Assembly (NCBI GenBank): GCA_014239265.1
Contig: JAAZZH010000002.1
Coordinates: 1 to 49,553, forward strand
Length of the DNA: 49,553 nt
Source: Actinomycetota bacterium
GTDB lineage: Bacteria; Actinomycetota; Acidimicrobiia; Actinomarinales; Actinomarinaceae
Direction of reading: 5' to 3'
Every line of letters starts with the position of its first letter. Positions within the stretch are counted from its first letter, which is position 1. The notes below the pieces were generated by a model, which was given only the letters and a program-made list of their open reading frames with translations, did not search any database and was not told where the DNA came from. The position numbers and the translations under genes are program-made. Below are positions 49,363-49,553 of this stretch, piece by piece.

Positions 49363-49553
49363 ATGAATATGTTGGAAAGTAGTAAAGTTGTTGATATTTT
49401 TCTTAAATATGATGTGTCTAAAACAAGAGATTCAAGCAAATATAAATTAACAGAGTTGGACGGCATTACCAATACCAGTTTAATAGTAGAAGTTGATAGT
49501 AAAAAATTTGTACTAAGAATACCCGGTGAAAACCCAGATGTAATTGATAGAGA
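49363..49553 (+). CDS. Choline/ethanolamine kinase-like protein, 3'-partial
   Basis: The first 63 codons of an ORF that runs off the right edge. ELDGITNTSLIVEVDSKKFV followed by LRIPGENPDVIDR matches the nucleotide-loop region of LicA/choline kinase-type aminoglycoside-phosphotransferase folds. In-frame ATGs lie at 49357, 49363 and 49369; I prefer 49363 because TATATT lies 6 nt before it. Confidence 0.65.
   Translation, partial: MNMLESSKVVDIFLKYDVSKTRDSSKYKLTELDGITNTSLIVEVDSKKFVLRIPGENPDVIDR

Overview
The window looks like part of the chromosome of a low-GC, streamlined marine actinobacterium, probably close to Candidatus Actinomarina or a related lineage. This is inferred from the gene set: a gyrase A gene followed directly by a DUF3566 membrane protein gene, a CrgA septation protein, PknB with four PASTA domains next to PstP, an actinobacterial-type dCTP deaminase, very short intergenic gaps, AT-rich DNA, and many start codons placed 6-7 nt after a TAnnnT -10 box (leaderless transcripts). 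I see no insertion sequence, prophage, CRISPR array or rRNA.

Layout. 1-3012: 3' part of gyrA, whose N-terminus carries six KKPAA repeats, and DUF3566. 3018-7222: extended -10 promoter, compact cobalamin riboswitch, B12-type binding protein, a DUF2090 aldolase-like protein, PPi-type phosphofructokinase, a hot-dog thioesterase and a lipoprotein. 7227-15089: the most interesting block. It has a two-component system, a secreted acidic helical protein, a MacA/MacB-like exporter whose adaptor carries a peptidoglycan-binding domain, and four paralogous lipoproteins (the first at 6722), each with two Cys-Cys units. Two transcription units in this block share a 20-bp upstream element (17 of 20 identical), which suggests one envelope-stress-type regulon. 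15146-17962: a quinone-reductase-like dehydrogenase, a DUF4864 lipoprotein, three very small membrane proteins and a CRP-like palindrome. 17959-23701: MgtE, then a TPP riboswitch leading into an SSS-family transporter (ThiV-like) and an S9 peptidase, then a DMT transporter.

23698-30176: family 4 uracil-DNA glycosylase, a structured non-coding stretch, a CbiM-CbiN fusion with a Nur-like operator, lipase, a DUF3445 protein, nucleoside deoxyribosyltransferase, SemiSWEET, tRNA-Ile, tRNA-Ala and GlpD. 30216-33734 (minus): pstP-pknB-mutY-crgA. 34791-37594: a serine-decoding island with serS, four tRNA-Ser genes (CGA, GGA, TGA, GCT), tadA and tRNA-Arg(ACG), which is the TadA substrate. 37608-42236: nitroreductase and enoyl-CoA hydratase facing apart over a 13-bp palindromic promoter, dGTPase-like, 5'-nucleotidase, and a DnaX without its zinc module. 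42233-49553: a small unknown protein, MurJ, PHP phosphoesterase, LysC-Asd-acyltransferase, DUF554, Dcd, a small membrane protein and the start of a choline-kinase-like gene.

Best candidates for something undescribed: the double-unit lipoprotein, exporter and two-component module; the basic repeat tail on GyrA; TadA with Asp in place of a zinc-ligand Cys; and the palindromic leaderless promoter.
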